Source: Candidatus Moranbacteria bacterium GW2011_GWC2_40_12 (GTDB taxonomy: Bacteria > Patescibacteria > Paceibacteria > Moranbacterales > UBA11712). From it: DNA of 64,000 nucleotides. The notes below the pieces were generated by a model, which was given only the letters and a program-made list of their open reading frames with translations, did no database searches and was not told the DNA's origin. Both the position numbers and the translations under genes were made by a program. The DNA lies in assembly GCA_000995965.1 (NCBI GenBank), contig LBYD01000002.1, positions 62,001 through 126,000 on the forward strand, in the 5' to 3' direction. This document shows positions 41,226 to 49,758 of the stretch, in pieces (position 1 is the first letter of the stretch; every line of letters starts with the position of its first letter).

Positions 41226-42331
41226 TATTGCACTTCCCACTTCAGCGCTTGACCTGGCTCCAATACCTCCACCCAAATCTGCCCCGGAACAAACTTCACT
41301 TCCTGTCCGGATTCATCATACATAAAAAGCTTCGACGCCCATTTCGATTTGTCTTTTTTCCAGCGGCCTTTTGTCTCTTTTCCGTTGAAATAGTAGAACG
41401 CGTCACCCTCGCTCACGCTGTCAAATTGCGGGTCTCCAATTTGAACATTGTTGTATTGGCCTTCGATCTGTTCCGAAGAAGCAATAACAACCGCTATATT
41501 TTTTGGTGCCAGCCTTTTTCCGTTATTGGCATCCGTATCAGCTACCTTATTCCAGAAACGAAGATAAGAGTTTGTGGCTTTGTCATAGTCATATTCAGCC
41601 GCGTACGGTCCGGCAAAACCCACCCGCAGATGTCCTCCATTCGGACGCTGATCCGCCGGCGCTTCCGCTTGATGAGCGTAACCGGAGAATTTATTTTCCA
41701 TGCGATAATTTCTGGCCTTAGCGCATTCCAGCAGTTTTTCAAACTTTGCAAAACCATTATCAGGAGCTGGAATTCCAGCTTTTCGAAAACCGCATTCGGA
41801 GGCTTTATTTCCAAAGCTGCCGTTAAGGTCAAGGTTATCGATAACACCTTTGTTCAAAATGTCACCGGCAAAATGCGATCCGCCCCAATGGGCAAAAATC
41901 GCGTCCCAGCCGGCGGCAAGAGCAATGTAGTCATGGCGTGAAGATCGTATTGATCCGACTTCCGGAGGATTGTTGCAGACATAAAGGCCTGTGAGCCGAG
42001 TGATGCTGGCTGTGATAGCCGGCATTTCCAGAACAAGGTCCGCATCCGAAAATCCGCTGTCAGGCCGCACCGAAAGGTCAGCCGCTTGCATCACTGCAAT
42101 TGGCCGGCGATTCCAATTGTCGCACGGCAAATTCGTGAACGGGCTTACTTCTCCGGTATTAAGCGGCGCACCCATATCGACATCCCCTTTCATGGAGTCG
42201 AGATCCAAAGGTCCGGCTTTTCTTTTGCCAAACCAGCCAAGAAAATATCCAGCGATTATTATTATAACTACCAGCACGGCGACGCATATGACTTTCGTCT
42301 TTGTGCTCATTTCTTTGATTCTGTCGAGCAT
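41225..42331 (-). CDS. DUF3048 family membrane-anchored protein
   Basis: A 368-residue protein with an N-terminal membrane segment (VICVAVLVVIIIIAGYFLGWF). The DUF3048 (YerB-like) body has SPFTNLPCDNWNRRPIAVM, DADLVLEMPAITASITRLTG, VGSIRSSRHDYIALAAGWDA and FAHWGGS, then a C-terminal strand domain (KGRWKKDKSKWASKLFMYDE). Function unknown; a cell-envelope role is likely from topology. A heptad repeat lies upstream. Confidence 0.85.
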   Translation of the reverse strand: MLDRIKEMSTKTKVICVAVLVVIIIIAGYFLGWFGKRKAGPLDLDSMKGDVDMGAPLNTGEVSPFTNLPCDNWNRRPIAVMQAADLSVRPDSGFSDADLVLEMPAITASITRLTGLYVCNNPPEVGSIRSSRHDYIALAAGWDAIFAHWGGSHFAGDILNKGVIDNLDLNGSFGNKASECGFRKAGIPAPDNGFAKFEKLLECAKARNYRMENKFSGYAHQAEAPADQRPNGGHLRVGFAGPYAAEYDYDKATNSYLRFWNKVADTDANNGKRLAPKNIAVVIASSEQIEGQYNNVQIGDPQFDSVSEGDAFYYFNGKETKGRWKKDKSKWASKLFMYDESGQEVKFVPGQIWVEVLEPGQALKWEVQ

Positions 42332-42339
42332 ATTTTTGG

Positions 42340-42451
42340 GAATTGAGAATTTAGAATCGAGAATTGTGAATGGGAATCAAGAACAAAGAACCCGGGATTC
42401 TAGATTCAATATTCCCATTCTAAGTTCAAAATTCGCAATTCTAAATTCTTT
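42340..42451. repeat. Sixteen-unit heptad-repeat palindrome
   Basis: 112 bases divide exactly into heptamers: GAATTGA, GAATTTA, GAATCGA, GAATTGT, GAATGGG on the left and ATTCTAA, ATTCGCA, ATTCTAA on the right, reverse-complementary in sense, so the spacer folds back on itself. Confidence 0.85.
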
Positions 42452-42460
42452 AAAGAGTTA

Positions 42461-43324
42461 TTATTTTTGGCAAGCGGGACAAAAAAAAGTCCCTCTCTGC
42501 CCCATTTTTTCCCTTAGGACTATTGTATCACATCTCGAACATCTTTTTCCAGCCCGGCGGTAGACTTTGAGTACCTCCTGAAATTTTCCCGGCGCGCCAG
42601 CTGTGTCACGATAATCGCTGTCCGATGTTCCTCGCAATTTTGTGGCTTTTTTAAGGATTTTTTTGATTGCATTGTATAGTTTTCGCCTTTCTTCTCCGCT
42701 CAATGTGTCGGCTGGCCGGCTTGGCAAAATTCCGGCCTCAAACAAAATTTCGCTTACATATATATTCCCTATCCCGGCGATTTTGCTTTGGTCCATAAGC
42801 AGCATCTTTATTTTTGTTTTCCGATTGTCCAGAATTTCATCGAGTTTATTCAGGGTGAACCCCTGACTCATCGCATCGACCCCCAAGCTTCCAATTTCTT
42901 TGATTTCATCAATTTTGTCAGTATCCGCCAAAATTATTTTCCCAAACTTCCGCAAATCAGAAAACTCGAGCGTCCGTCCGGACTTCAAAAAGAATACGTG
43001 ATGAATATATTGATTTACTTTTTCATCAAAATAGTCTTTCTCCTTGACTTTGCGCTTTGAGCTTTGCGTTTTGCGCTTGACCAGCAAATGCCCTGTCATC
43101 TTGAGATGTATGTATATCGTCTTCCCTCCCGACAAGTCTATAAATATATTTTTTCCGACCCTTTTTGCTGCTAATATTTCCCTGTCCTTTATCCCTTTCT
43201 TGAATTTATCCAACGGCATCTTCACCGATTTTTTCCAATCACTCCAAAAACCGATGACCGTGTCGCCTTTTATTTTTTGGTTTAGATCGTCAACAATTGT
43301 TTGAACTTCCGGTAATTCCGGCAT
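42461..43324 (-). CDS. mutM: Formamidopyrimidine-DNA glycosylase
   Basis: Removes oxidised purines and cuts the abasic site. The start at 43324 gives the required N-terminus MPELPEVQTI, where Pro1 is the nucleophile and Glu2 catalytic. The 287-residue protein also has the helix-two-turn-helix region MDQSKIAGIGNIYVSEILF and a C-terminal zinc finger (CSRCDTIV and FFCPACQK). Between LLVKR and KDYF lies the extra stretch KTQSSKRKVKE, encoded by five CTTTG-type heptamers (43046-43080); normal proteins have a short loop there. Confidence 0.95.
   Translation of the reverse strand: MPELPEVQTIVDDLNQKIKGDTVIGFWSDWKKSVKMPLDKFKKGIKDREILAAKRVGKNIFIDLSGGKTIYIHLKMTGHLLVKRKTQSSKRKVKEKDYFDEKVNQYIHHVFFLKSGRTLEFSDLRKFGKIILADTDKIDEIKEIGSLGVDAMSQGFTLNKLDEILDNRKTKIKMLLMDQSKIAGIGNIYVSEILFEAGILPSRPADTLSGEERRKLYNAIKKILKKATKLRGTSDSDYRDTAGAPGKFQEVLKVYRRAGKRCSRCDTIVLREKMGQRGTFFCPACQK
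43046..43080. repeat. Heptad repeat inside mutM
   Basis: GACTTTG, CGCTTTG, AGCTTTG, CGTTTTG, CGCTTGA: 35 bases in register with a period of seven. Confidence 0.8.
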
Positions 43325-43384
43325 ATTTATTGTTAAGTGTCTCGTCCGCATTCCTTTCCGGCCGAACGGACAGACCTCTAAAAA

Positions 43385-44959
43385 TTAATTTGGGTATTTA
43401 TCGATGGTGGCTTTATTTGCCTCATTTCTCTTGAGATATATCACCGCATAATCGTCGCCGTATATTTTCGCCCAGTCCGGATTTTCCTGAATGATTTTGG
43501 GAAGATTCATTCCCCAAGGAGTGATGTCATGCGAATAGAAAAACACCGCATTGAAATCATACACCCGATCAATTTTTTCGAAAATATCCGCGTTCTCCTG
43601 CATTGGTTTATACACTTCGCCAAAAAAGGAATCGGGATAGGCTTCCGGACGGTTATCCACAAAGACTTTTTCGCTTTTGGGAAGATAAAAAATGAGATAT
43701 CCGCCAATGTCATAGTTGTTGAAAACCGGCCCTTGGATATTCTCTTTTCGGAAAAATTCGGCCGCTTGAGTCACTCCCGGCAAAAGCCCGGTTCCTATCT
43801 TTTCCGAGTGAAAACTCACATATTCGAAGTTGCACCAAAGGCCAACGACAGCCAATATAATATACAATACGGCAATGCCATTTTCTTTCGCGATATTTAT
43901 TTCGCCTTTTTTTTGCCCGAAAACAGCTTGAAAATTATAAGCCAGAGCCGGAAGAGCGAAAAATCCAAGCAGCGTGAAATTTCGGATGGCCACCCAGCCC
44001 AAGACCCCAAAAAATATGGAAAATATAAAATAGACAAGCGATATTTTTTTGCGATTGACAAAAAAAAGCAGGACAAAGCTCAAGGCCAACAAGATCAAAA
44101 CGGATTTTATGAGGGAAAAATTCGGATTCATCACCCCGTAATTTTCAACAAAACGGACCGACTTGTTTTCCACAATCGTATAGCCATAATTTTTGAAAAT
44201 TTTGAGCGGATAGAGAAGGCCCCTGATCCCGAAAGGGTTCACCAGCGATGCCAGACAAGTGGAAAAAAGAACAATTGCCAAAATTTTTATCTTTTTTATT
44301 TTTTTTGTAAATTCTTCGTCAGTCAATTTTTGAAAAATAATTTGCGCAATTTCAGAAAACCAAAAAGTCCCAATCAAAAATAATCCCAGAAAAAAATAGA
44401 CATGGGAATTTACCCAGACAATCTGAAGAGGGATAAGAAAAAATAGCCCTCTCCAGTTCATTTTCCCCTCCGAGTATTTCCAGAGTAAAAAGAGAAATAT
44501 TGCTGAGAAAATAACACTGAAGACTTCCGGCCGGATTTCCGTCCTTTCGGCCATTAGCGGCGCGAGAAAAAAAGCGAAAAGCGCGGCCAAGGTGAAATTT
44601 GATTCCCGGCTTGCTATCCGGAAAAAAACCGCAAATGCGGCCAGACTCAAAAGAATATAGAAAAGCGAGAGGCCGCTGAACCCGAAAAATTTCCAAATAT
44701 AATGAAATGCCACCCCGGATCCCCAGTGATGGTTCACGACCGGAAAATCCGGGTTTGTGAAGGAATAGTAATTTTCATGAAGGGGAGAATTTTTTTCAAA
44801 CAGATTGAAATCGTTTTCAACCACCCATCTCCCGTTCTCGAGATGCCGCCCTAAATCCGCCGTCGCGAGATTAATCTTCCTCGCATACAAAAACCCGACC
44901 CAAAGAAGAAGGAAAATAAAAATCCCGATTTTTATAAAAAATTTCTTGTCTCCACCCAT
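43385..44959 (-). CDS. Polytopic membrane protein, glycosyltransferase-like
   Basis: A 524-residue protein with about ten or more membrane helices. The first outer loop contains ADLGRHLENGRWVVEN and FPVVNHHWGSGVAFHYI. The soluble C-terminal part has NYDIGGYLIFYLPKSEKVFVD and NRPEAYPDSFFGEVY. This layout is common for uncharacterised PMT/ArnT-like proteins in CPR that may transfer lipid-linked sugars. I cannot name the reaction. Start 44959 precedes the first helix; the longer reading is not supported. Confidence 0.6.
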   Translation of the reverse strand: MGGDKKFFIKIGIFIFLLLWVGFLYARKINLATADLGRHLENGRWVVENDFNLFEKNSPLHENYYSFTNPDFPVVNHHWGSGVAFHYIWKFFGFSGLSLFYILLSLAAFAVFFRIASRESNFTLAALFAFFLAPLMAERTEIRPEVFSVIFSAIFLFLLWKYSEGKMNWRGLFFLIPLQIVWVNSHVYFFLGLFLIGTFWFSEIAQIIFQKLTDEEFTKKIKKIKILAIVLFSTCLASLVNPFGIRGLLYPLKIFKNYGYTIVENKSVRFVENYGVMNPNFSLIKSVLILLALSFVLLFFVNRKKISLVYFIFSIFFGVLGWVAIRNFTLLGFFALPALAYNFQAVFGQKKGEINIAKENGIAVLYIILAVVGLWCNFEYVSFHSEKIGTGLLPGVTQAAEFFRKENIQGPVFNNYDIGGYLIFYLPKSEKVFVDNRPEAYPDSFFGEVYKPMQENADIFEKIDRVYDFNAVFFYSHDITPWGMNLPKIIQENPDWAKIYGDDYAVIYLKRNEANKATIDKYPN

Positions 44960-45086
44960 AAAAAAGAAAAATAACTTCTTGATAGCGGGTATACAGTATA
45001 CTGGATAACCATAAACAGAAAAATTCGCAACTTTTCTCAAGGATATTGGCGTAATTTTCTGTTTTTTTTCTGCTGATCTGCAGCCT

Positions 45087-47744
45087 TTATACTTCTCCCC
45101 AATTGTCTCCGACCTTCACATCCGCGATTAGCGGAACGGAAAGTTTGTAGACACTTTCCATCGCCGACTTGATATCTTTCGCGAATCTTTTGGATTCTTT
45201 TTCCGGAACTTCGAATAAAAGTTCATCGTGGATCTGGAGAATCATCCTCGACGCGGGATATTTTTCCGCAATCAGTTTGTCAGCCTCAATCATAGCCAGT
45301 TTGATGATGTCAGCCGCCAGGCCCTGGATGGGCATATTCACCGCCATTCTCTCGGCTTGGTTTCGAAGCTGAATATTTGAGGAATTTATTTCCGGGATAT
45401 AGCGCCTTCTTCCTAATTCCGTTTCGACAAAACCATTTTCCCGCGCCAAAATTTTCACCTCATCCAGAAACTGGGCAACTTGGGGATAGTTGGAAAAATA
45501 TTTTCGGATAAATTCTTTTGCTTCTTCCTGCGAAACTCCCGCCGATTGCGAAAACCCGAAAGTGCTCATTCCGTAGATGATTCCGAAATTCAGAGCTTTC
45601 GCGGAGCGGCGCATCTTGTCGGTTACTTTATCGATTTCAACCTTGCCAATTCTCGCAGCCGTGGCCGTGTGGATATCTTCCTTGTTTAAAAATGTAGTAA
45701 TCATTCTCACGTCTCCGGATAGATGAGCCGCGATGCGCAGTTCAATCTGTGAATAATCGGCGCTCACCAATCGATAACCCTCTTCGGCTTCGAAAGCAGT
45801 GCGGATAATTTGGCCGAGATCGGTCCGAATGGGAATATTCTGAAGGTTCGGCTCCGAGGAAGAAAGCCGGCCGGTCGCCGTCACCGCCTGATTGAATGTG
45901 GTATGAATTCTTGAAGCGCTGTCCGTCATTTTCGGCAAAGTATCAAGGTAGGTGGTTTTCAACTTGAAGAGCTCCCGATATTCTTCGATTTTTTCAACGA
46001 CCGGATGAAGTGTTTTTATTTTTTGAAGTTCAGGTGAAGCCGTTGAAAAACCGGTTTTTCCTTTTTTGATGTCTTTTGTCGGTATCTTCAGGTTCTCAAA
46101 AAGAACCTCCCGGAGCTGGACGGAGGAGTTGACGTTGAAATCTTCACCTGCCACTTTTTGAATTTCTTTTTCCAGTTTCTTGACTCGCTGGTCAAGTTTG
46201 GCCGATATGCCCCTGAGAACGGTCTTGTTTATTCTTATCCCGACTTTTTCCATTCTTGACAAAATTTCCGCAAGCGGCATTTCCAACCTTTCGAAAAGTT
46301 CTTTTAGTGTTTTTTCCTTGCCCTCGGAAATTTGCTGCCGGCTGATTTCTTCAAGTTTTTTCCCGAGCTTTTCCTTGAGAGCGAAATTATATGCCGTTTT
46401 TTTGCATATCTTTTCAATCTGCCCTTCATCCTCTTGAAAAACAAGGGAGGCCTGCCCTGTTTTTTTATTATCTTTTGGAACCATTATTCCGAGCTCCTGC
46501 ATCGCGAGATCTTCCCAAGTGAGATTTGACCCTGAGCTCAAAAGATAGGCCGCGAGCTGGACGTCAAAAGAAATTCCCCGCAAATTTATTCCTGCCTTGT
46601 CAAAAATATGCCATTCCCTTTTGAGATCGAAGCCGATTTTTTCAATTTTTTCATTTTCCAGAATTCTTTTGAGACTCTCGCTGATTCTCGGTATGTAATT
46701 GGAAGAGCGGGAATCTCCGCTTATCGCAATACCTCGGCTGTCTGTAGCGATTGAAATTATTTTGGGTGTTTCTCCAAGCTCAAAGGCTTCAATTTTTTTC
46801 CATTCGACTTTTCCCGTCTCTTCCGGGCCAACAGAATCATTTTTCTGCAGATTTTTCATATGATCTTCATAACCCGGCAGGCGGCGAAGAAGCGAGAAAA
46901 ACTCAAGCTCCCGCATGAGGTTGATGACCTCGACACGGCTGAAATCTTCAGCAAGGCACTTTTCAATGTCAAAATCAACCGGTACATTTTCAACGAGACG
47001 CGCCAAGCGTTTGCTAAAAAATGCCTGGAGCTTGTCTTTTTCCAATTTTTTTCGGATCCCTTCTCTTATATTGGGAAGATTTTTATAAACTTCTTCGATA
47101 GTATTGTATTTTTTTAGAAGTTCGGTGGCCGTTTTTTCTCCAACTCCGCGGACACCCGGAAGATTGTCCGAAGGATCCCCCCGAAGCCCCTTGTAGTCAA
47201 TCATCTGGTCGGGCTTAAGACCGTACCGCTCAAAAATTTCTTTTTCGCCATAAAGAACGGAGTCGCTCATCCCTTTCCGAAGAGCGAAAACTTTCACTTT
47301 GTCGTCAACGAGTTGCAGCGTATCCAGGTCTCCGGTCACAATAATCACTTCTACGTCCGGATGGATTTTTTCCGTTTTTCGGGCGAAGGTGGCAATAAGG
47401 TCATCGGCTTCATATCCTTTTTTTTCCACAACAGGAATATTGAATGCCTCGACAATTTTTTTCACTAGTGGAATTTGCTCATAGAGGTCATCCGGGGCCT
47501 TCACCCTGGTCGCCTTATAGCTCTTGAACTCTTTGTGCCGGAAGGTCGGCTCCTTGAGATCAAAAGTCGCCGCGATGTAATCGGGCTTGAAGCGGTTGAG
47601 GACATTGAGCAGGACGGAAGTGAACCCATAAACCGCGTTCACGATTTCCCCCTTTCTTGTGGTCAGCGGAGGAAGAGCGTGGTAAGCGCGGTGAATGATG
47701 GCGTTGGAGTCGATGAGGATAAACTTTTTTTTTGGAGATGGCAT
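45087..47744 (-). CDS. polA: DNA polymerase I
   Basis: An 885-residue, three-domain polymerase. The 5' nuclease part has FILIDSNAIIHRAYHALPPL and GLRGDPSDNLPGVRGVGEKT. The middle domain lacks the proofreading signature: the first motif reads SIATDSRGIAIS instead of DxE, and QLAAYLL is kept only structurally. The polymerase part has motif A DYSQIELRIAAHLSGD, motif B RRSAKALNFGIIYGMSTFG and motif C QIHDELLFEVP. It therefore fills and repairs DNA but should not proofread, like Taq-type enzymes. Confidence 0.96.
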   Translation of the reverse strand: MPSPKKKFILIDSNAIIHRAYHALPPLTTRKGEIVNAVYGFTSVLLNVLNRFKPDYIAATFDLKEPTFRHKEFKSYKATRVKAPDDLYEQIPLVKKIVEAFNIPVVEKKGYEADDLIATFARKTEKIHPDVEVIIVTGDLDTLQLVDDKVKVFALRKGMSDSVLYGEKEIFERYGLKPDQMIDYKGLRGDPSDNLPGVRGVGEKTATELLKKYNTIEEVYKNLPNIREGIRKKLEKDKLQAFFSKRLARLVENVPVDFDIEKCLAEDFSRVEVINLMRELEFFSLLRRLPGYEDHMKNLQKNDSVGPEETGKVEWKKIEAFELGETPKIISIATDSRGIAISGDSRSSNYIPRISESLKRILENEKIEKIGFDLKREWHIFDKAGINLRGISFDVQLAAYLLSSGSNLTWEDLAMQELGIMVPKDNKKTGQASLVFQEDEGQIEKICKKTAYNFALKEKLGKKLEEISRQQISEGKEKTLKELFERLEMPLAEILSRMEKVGIRINKTVLRGISAKLDQRVKKLEKEIQKVAGEDFNVNSSVQLREVLFENLKIPTKDIKKGKTGFSTASPELQKIKTLHPVVEKIEEYRELFKLKTTYLDTLPKMTDSASRIHTTFNQAVTATGRLSSSEPNLQNIPIRTDLGQIIRTAFEAEEGYRLVSADYSQIELRIAAHLSGDVRMITTFLNKEDIHTATAARIGKVEIDKVTDKMRRSAKALNFGIIYGMSTFGFSQSAGVSQEEAKEFIRKYFSNYPQVAQFLDEVKILARENGFVETELGRRRYIPEINSSNIQLRNQAERMAVNMPIQGLAADIIKLAMIEADKLIAEKYPASRMILQIHDELLFEVPEKESKRFAKDIKSAMESVYKLSVPLIADVKVGDNWGEV

Positions 47745-47758
47745 ATTTATCGCCTTTT

Positions 47759-47863
47759 AATGCAAAATGCAAATATCAAAAATCAAAATGAAAATCCAAA
47801 ATAAAATATTTTTGAATTTTACATTGTCACTTTGAATTTTGATTTTTAAATTTTGAATTTATA
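47759..47863. repeat. Heptad-repeat palindrome between tsaE and polA
   Basis: Fifteen heptamers, from AATGCAA, AATGCAA, ATATCAA, AAATCAA to ATTTTGA, TTTTTAA, ATTTTGA. It runs into the tsaE gene and supplies its last residues (NSKFKNQNSK). Confidence 0.8.
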
Positions 47864-48348
47864 ATGATTTTCCTCGCATCCCCGTCGAGATGTTCAAATT
47901 CCAGCCAAATGGCACGACTGGGAATTATAGCCTTCATCCTCTCCGCCCACTCGACAATCACAATATTATTTTCCCCGGTGATAATTTCTTTCCAGCCCAA
48001 TTCTATAATATCCCGTGATTTAACTCGATAACAATCTATGTGATAAACGTTTAAGGTTTGGCCTTGAGGAATTCCCCGACTTGTCGGGGAAGGGAAGGGC
48101 CGAACCTTGGAAAAATTTTGACTTTTAATTTTGTAGTGCTTCATCACCACAAACGTCGGGCTCGTGTAAGGACCTTTGATTTTCAGCCCCCGCAAAACTC
48201 CCTGCGCGAAAGTCGTTTTCCCGCTTCCAAGCTCACCCGTAAGACAGATTATCTCACCACCGCGCAATTCTTGGGACAACACTTCACCCAGTTTTCGGGT
48301 TTCACTAGCGCTTTTCGTAAAAAATGTTTCCAAATTACCAATAGCCAA
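47827..48348 (-). CDS. tsaE: tRNA t6A threonylcarbamoyl biosynthesis ATPase TsaE
   Basis: The ATPase needed with TsaB/TsaD for the t6A37 modification. The P-loop is GELGSGKTTFAQGVLRG; then SPTFVVMKHY, VYHIDCYRVKS and VIVEWAERMKAIIPS are seen. Between KHY and VYHIDCY there is an insertion of about 28 residues (KIKSQNFSKVRPFPSPTSRG, then IPQGQTLN) where TsaE normally has a short loop. It is encoded by a 56-bp palindrome plus heptads. The N- and C-terminal codons also come from flanking heptad repeats, so this gene is hemmed and split by the same repeat family. Confidence 0.92.
   Translation of the reverse strand: MAIGNLETFFTKSASETRKLGEVLSQELRGGEIICLTGELGSGKTTFAQGVLRGLKIKGPYTSPTFVVMKHYKIKSQNFSKVRPFPSPTSRGIPQGQTLNVYHIDCYRVKSRDIIELGWKEIITGENNIVIVEWAERMKAIIPSRAIWLEFEHLDGDARKIIINSKFKNQNSK
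48053..48108. repeat. 56-bp palindromic heptad element inside tsaE
   Basis: Ends AAGGTTTGGCC and GGCCGAACCTT around a central CCCCGAC TT GTCGGGG hairpin; 56 bases = eight heptamers, read in frame. Confidence 0.8.
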
Positions 48349-48372
48349 TTACAAATTACGTTTATGTAATTG
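48331..48372. repeat. Heptad repeat at the tsaE start
   Basis: AAATTAC, CAATAGC, CAATTAC, AAATTAC, GTTTATG, TAATTGT; the first units encode the start of TsaE (MAIGNL). Confidence 0.7.
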
Positions 48373-48396
48373 TCGCATAAATCCTGATTTTGGCAA

Positions 48397-48447
48397 AGAA
48401 AAAAGGCCAGCCTCATCACGGATGCGTCCGCAATGAAAACTGGCCTT
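48397..48447 (-). terminator. Intrinsic terminator upstream of tsaE
   Basis: AAGGCCAG (48403-48410) / CTGGCCTT (48440-48447) with TTTTTT on the minus strand; ends the exported-protein pair. Confidence 0.75.
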
Positions 48448-48474
48448 AGTTATCCTTCTTTTTTGGTGCCACTC

Positions 48475-48915
48475 TTACCGCAGCCGGCGGCTTCGGTAAA
48501 ATTCCAATTCACCCAATTGACGAGCCCTTTGTTCGAGCTTAGAACGGTAATCCCGCTCCAAAGAATCGAACTCCTGCCCGTAAGCTTCTCTCGCTTCTCC
48601 GCAGAGAATTGGGGGAGCATGGGCACCGCGCGGAAACCCGTGCTCAAAATCACGCCGAGCAGCCGCCCGCGCCTCATCGCGCATGGCGTTCTTGGCGGCA
48701 TCGTAATCGCGCTGGGCTTCTTGCAGTCTGCGGTCAAGATAAGCCGACCGTTTGACTACAGAAAGCGGCGCCCGGTTCCAATCAACGTTTGGGCCACTGG
48801 AAGACCCGACGTAATTAATTGGATCGAAAACGAGTATGCCGCCCACAGTACCGCAGCCCGCGATCCCTGACTGCAGCAGCGCTACCAGGACTATAACCTC
48901 AAAAATTTTCCTCAT
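48475..48915 (-). CDS. Lipoprotein, hypothetical
   Basis: A 146-residue protein starting at ATG 48915, with AGGAGG 7 bases upstream. The signal VIVLVALLQSGIAGC ends in a lipobox, so Cys19 would carry lipid. The mature part is rich in Arg/Ala and forms long helices (YLDRRLQEAQRDYDAAKNAM and SLERDYRSKLEQRARQLGEL), probably a coiled coil. No family recognised. It overlaps the upstream exported-protein gene by 17 bases. Confidence 0.7.
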   Translation of the reverse strand: MRKIFEVIVLVALLQSGIAGCGTVGGILVFDPINYVGSSSGPNVDWNRAPLSVVKRSAYLDRRLQEAQRDYDAAKNAMRDEARAAARRDFEHGFPRGAHAPPILCGEAREAYGQEFDSLERDYRSKLEQRARQLGELEFYRSRRLR

Positions 48916-49138
48916 CGGATTCCTCCTGCCTCGAAATAAGATCAAATAACTCCTGGGCTGACCACTCCTCCTGGATTCTTTCCAGTTCATATCTTGCTTC
49001 GATATGCGGGGGCAGAAAAACTTCATCGTAAACAATCTTGACTTCCCGGCCAGTGCGCGGAACTTGCTCACCGGCAAAAGCTGCAGTTGCCCCAAAAAAC
49101 ATAACCATCGCCAAAATGACAAGGAACTTTCTGATCAT
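48899..49138 (-). CDS. Small exported protein
   Basis: A 79-residue protein with a standard signal peptide (IRKFLVILAMVMFFGATAAFA, cleavage after AFA) and an acidic mature part (QEEWSAQELFDLISRQEESD). Start ATG 49138 follows AAAAGGAAAA. Function unknown; co-transcribed with the lipoprotein that follows. Confidence 0.65.
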   Translation of the reverse strand: MIRKFLVILAMVMFFGATAAFAGEQVPRTGREVKIVYDEVFLPPHIEARYELERIQEEWSAQELFDLISRQEESDEENF

Positions 49139-49269
49139 AGTTATTTTCCTTTTTCTTTTTATTTAACCTGTTATTTTACACCCAAAACCGGCTTTTGTCA
49201 ACGGTCGGGAAACACTCCCTAAAATAGCCCTATTTTATGCCCCAATTCGATGTTTCACGCCAAAAAAAA

Positions 49270-49300
49270 TTTGCCCAGGCGGAACTGCCTGGGCTTTTTA
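49270..49300. terminator. Bidirectional intrinsic terminator
   Basis: GCCCAGGC (49273-49280) / GCCTGGGC (49287-49294), flanked by T runs on both sides. Confidence 0.85.
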
Positions 49301-49319
49301 CATTGACTGCCGGTATTCT

Positions 49320-49616
49320 CTATAAGCAACCGTTTGTCATATACACTTCAGAGCTGCTCAGCGGTATTTTGTGGGCAGGACGCTGAAATGGAATTACGCT
49401 CTTCCTTGCCGCGCTCCTGTCGCCTCTCCACCAGAGAGCGCTAAGGCCTTCCTTTGAGTGGCAGTGGCTGCAGTTTATAGATGACGGGTATCCTCTGATC
49501 CTCCAGGTGTATTCATTTTGCGCCTGGAAAGACGCAGATGGGCAGCACCCCGCCAAAGCAATGAAAATTATCAAACAAGTTCCGAGCACGATGACTAGAA
49601 CTTCGGCATTTTTCAC
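49320..49616 (-). CDS. Small lipoprotein with a CxxCH motif
   Basis: A 98-residue protein with GTG start at 49616 and AGGAGG 5 bases upstream. The signal VIVLGTCLIIFIALAGC ends in a lipobox. The mature part has NCSHCHSKEG, a CxxCH haem-c attachment motif. Only one such motif and no obvious distal Met/His ligand region are visible, so this may be a mini-cytochrome or a chance match. No cytochrome maturation gene is in view. Confidence 0.55.
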   Translation of the reverse strand: MKNAEVLVIVLGTCLIIFIALAGCCPSASFQAQNEYTWRIRGYPSSINCSHCHSKEGLSALWWRGDRSAARKSVIPFQRPAHKIPLSSSEVYMTNGCL

Positions 49617-49758
49617 GGCAGCCTCCTTTATCTCTTTTTGAATACTATATAGAACAATTCCGCCATAAAGTCAATACAAAAACCGATTGACACCGCTTGC
49701 GCCATTTGATATTCTAAAAAACCAATCAATCTTCACATAAAAATTCGTAAAGAATCCC

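Noticed and set aside
48450..48737. 95-codon minus reading overlapping the lipoprotein gene
   Set aside because: It lies in another frame within the lipoprotein gene, which has the lipobox and the ribosome site.
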